Source of the DNA: CAJJDF01 sp965655625
GTDB lineage: Bacteria; Bacteroidota; Bacteroidia; Flavobacteriales_D; CAJJDF01
Length of the DNA stretch: 7,050 nucleotides
Reading direction: 5' to 3'
Assembly: GCA_965655625.1 (NCBI GenBank)
Contig: CBFHHA010000064.1
Location: 1-7,050 of the forward strand
Part shown: in pieces, positions 5,253-7,050 of the stretch
Layout: each line of letters begins with the position of its first letter
Numbering within the stretch: the first letter of the stretch is position 1
Translations under genes and position numbers: made by a program
The notes under the pieces: model-generated
Told to the model about the DNA's origin: nothing
The model's input: the letters and a program-made list of their open reading frames with translations, nothing else
The model's database searches: none

Positions 5253-7050
5253 GTGGAAAACCTCAAGAATTTTATCGTCTATAAATCCTCTGCCGGTTCC
5301 GGAAAAACTTACACATTGGTTCGGGAGTTTCTGAGAATTGTGATTGAATCGGAAGAAACGACAAGATATCGCAACATCCTGGCCATCACTTTCACGAATA
5401 AAGCTGCGGCCGAAATGAAGGAAAGAGTACTTGATAACCTCAAAGAATTATCAGCAGAGCTAGATTCCGACTTATTGAAAGATTACGCAAAAGAGTTTAG
5501 CATGGATTCTCAAGTAATTAAAAGAAAATCACGTCTGATTCTTCAATCGGTGTTGCATAATTACAGTGATTTAAAAATCCTGACAATCGATAAATTTACT
5601 CACCGAATCATTAGAGCTTTTGCCAAGGATTTGAATTTGAGTTCAGATTTTGAAATAGAAATGGATTCTGATAGTATTTTGCAGGAGTCTATTGACTTGC
5701 TGATATCAAAAGCCGGCACAGACAAACAGCTTTCCAATGTACTTCTCGACTACCTAAACAGTAAAATTGACGATGAAAAAAACTGGAAAATTGAAGAAGA
5801 CCTCTTTCACTTTGCAAAAGAACTTCTGAAAGAAGACAACGATTATTTTTTGGAATCATTGAAAAAAATGGATTCTGAAGATTTATCTAAGGCAAAAAAG
5901 TTTGTTTTGATTCAGAAAAAAGAAAAAGAAAAAGAAGTAACAGACTATGCCAACGGACAGATAGCGCTGATTGAATCGAACGGAATTGTCGATTCAGATT
6001 TCTCGAGAAAAACAATTTACAACTTTTACAAAAAACTTGGGGAAGGAGAATTTTCTGGACTTCTAAAACCTTACACTAAAGCACTACAAGGAGCCTTGGA
6101 TGAGGATAAATGGTTGGTAGGCAAAGCGAGCAGCCACGCAAAATCTGCGATTGTGTCAATCCAAGAAGAATTAAAATCAAACCATAAAAAGATGGTAGAA
6201 GTGGCTTCTGAGTTTTTCCTATTCAAATTATTGGCTGAGAATAGTTACAATGTTTTTTTGATTAAAGAAATTGCTGAATCCATTAGTACCATAAAAGAAG
6301 AAGGGAATATTTTGATGATTTCTGATTTCAATAAACTCATTAGCGAAGAAATTAAAAACCAAATCGCCCCATTTATCTACGAAAAGATTGGCGAACGCTA
6401 TAAAAACATCATGATTGATGAGTTTCAGGATACAAGTGTGATGCAATGGCATAATCTCATTCCGCTTATTGACAATTCTCTTTCGGTAGGCGAGAAAACT
6501 CTCTTGGTAGGAGATGCAAAACAAGCCATTTATCGATTTAGAGGTGGAAAAGTAGAACAATTTGTTTCGCTACCTAAACTAATTGATACCGCAAACGATT
6601 TTGTGCTTCAGGAAAGGGAGATTGCCCTGATGAATAATCACAAACCCAAAGAACTAAAAACCAATTACCGTTCACACAAAGAAGTAATCGAGTTCAACAA
6701 TTGGTTCTTTGAAGGATTAAAAAAATTTCTACCGGAGGAAACTCAAAAAATATATACTGAACATTCACAATTAACTAACAATAAGAGTGAAGGATTAGTA
6801 GAAGTATCATTTCTGGAGGGTGAAAAAGACGAACTAGAAGAGATCAATCTTGAAAAAATCACTCAAAAAATTGAAGAATGCAAAGCAGACGGTTTTCGAT
6901 TAAAAGACATTTCTATTCTTGTTGGTAAAAACAAGTCGGGCACAAAAGTATCTAACTATTTAATTGAGAAAGGCTATGATGTATTAACGAGTGAGAGTCT
7001 TTTGATTGCCGAAGACCCTGATGTTAAACTAATTGCTAACTTTCTGCGTT
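5253..7050 (+). CDS. UvrD/RecB/AddA-type helicase(-nuclease), 3' truncated by window
   Basis: N-terminal 599 codons of a superfamily 1A DNA helicase, open without stops to the window edge. The frame has a TAG at 5238 and no ATG near the front, so GTG 5253 is the only good start; it lies just before the family N terminus (NFIVYKSSAGSGKT). Seen motifs: Walker A SSAGSGKT (12-19), motif Ia TFTNKAAAEMKERV (46-59), TIDKFTHRIIRAF (111-123) as in AddA/RecB proteins, Walker B IDEFQDT (388-394), motif III GDAKQAIYRFRGG (420-432), and motif IV NYRS (471-474). The long charged insertion between about 140 and 380 fits the 1B domain of RecB-like enzymes. Bacteroidota homologues are typically about 1000 residues or more and often end in a PD-(D/E)XK nuclease domain acting in double-strand-break processing. 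That half is outside the window, so a nuclease domain is expected, not seen. No convincing promoter box precedes it. Confidence 0.92.
   Translation, partial: MENLKNFIVYKSSAGSGKTYTLVREFLRIVIESEETTRYRNILAITFTNKAAAEMKERVLDNLKELSAELDSDLLKDYAKEFSMDSQVIKRKSRLILQSVLHNYSDLKILTIDKFTHRIIRAFAKDLNLSSDFEIEMDSDSILQESIDLLISKAGTDKQLSNVLLDYLNSKIDDEKNWKIEEDLFHFAKELLKEDNDYFLESLKKMDSEDLSKAKKFVLIQKKEKEKEVTDYANGQIALIESNGIVDSDFSRKTIYNFYKKLGEGEFSGLLKPYTKALQGALDEDKWLVGKASSHAKSAIVSIQEELKSNHKKMVEVASEFFLFKLLAENSYNVFLIKEIAESISTIKEEGNILMISDFNKLISEEIKNQIAPFIYEKIGERYKNIMIDEFQDTSVMQWHNLIPLIDNSLSVGEKTLLVGDAKQAIYRFRGGKVEQFVSLPKLIDTANDFVLQEREIALMNNHKPKELKTNYRSHKEVIEFNNWFFEGLKKFLPEETQKIYTEHSQLTNNKSEGLVEVSFLEGEKDELEEINLEKITQKIEECKADGFRLKDISILVGKNKSGTKVSNYLIEKGYDVLTSESLLIAEDPDVKLIANFLR

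Noticed and set aside
6228..6560. Minus-strand frame of 110 codons opposite the helicase
   Set aside because: It is antisense to the Walker B and motif III region of the helicase; its openness follows from codon bias in the real gene.

Overview
The window most likely comes from the chromosome of a member of the Bacteroidota, probably a flavobacterium or a relative. The DNA is AT-rich, the genes mostly lack Shine-Dalgarno sequences and start after A/T-rich leaders, and the one clear promoter region carries TAnnTTTG boxes of the Bacteroidota -7 type. I cannot name the genus. Taxonomy and function are read from motifs and remembered family sequences; no search was run.

Most of the window (42-4774) is the oxygenase part of the aerobic phenylacetate (paa) pathway. 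On the plus strand, paaA (2001-2939), paaB (3081-3371), paaC (3461-4219) and paaD (4265-4774) run in the usual order. The reductase gene paaE is not downstream of paaD as in the classical paaABCDE order. It lies on the minus strand (739-1791), divergent from paaA, and is followed by a short-chain dehydrogenase/reductase gene (42-746) that overlaps its end by 8 bp. PaaA (catalytic di-iron subunit), PaaB (bridging subunit), PaaC (structural subunit) and PaaE (flavin and [2Fe-2S] NADPH reductase) form the epoxidase that converts phenylacetyl-CoA to its ring-1,2-epoxide. PaaD is the MIP18-family accessory protein thought to help metallocentre maturation. The ligase, isomerase, ring-cleavage and beta-oxidation genes and any paa regulator are not in this window.

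The 209-bp gap between paaE and paaA holds two candidate Bacteroidota promoters that face each other, and a 22-bp inverted repeat in the predicted paaA leader. The two arms of the locus may therefore be co-regulated from one control region.

The right part is unrelated. A small unrecognised membrane protein (4784-5113, minus) converges on paaD. A long plus-strand reading frame with a GTG start (5253 to the window edge) is the N-terminal part of a UvrD/RecB/AddA-type helicase, likely the helicase-nuclease subunit of a double-strand-break repair complex.

I saw no tRNA or rRNA, insertion sequence, CRISPR array or phage gene. No stretch above 300 bp lacks a gene. The window looks like ordinary catabolic and housekeeping DNA. 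Its unusual points are operon architecture and regulation rather than a new system.
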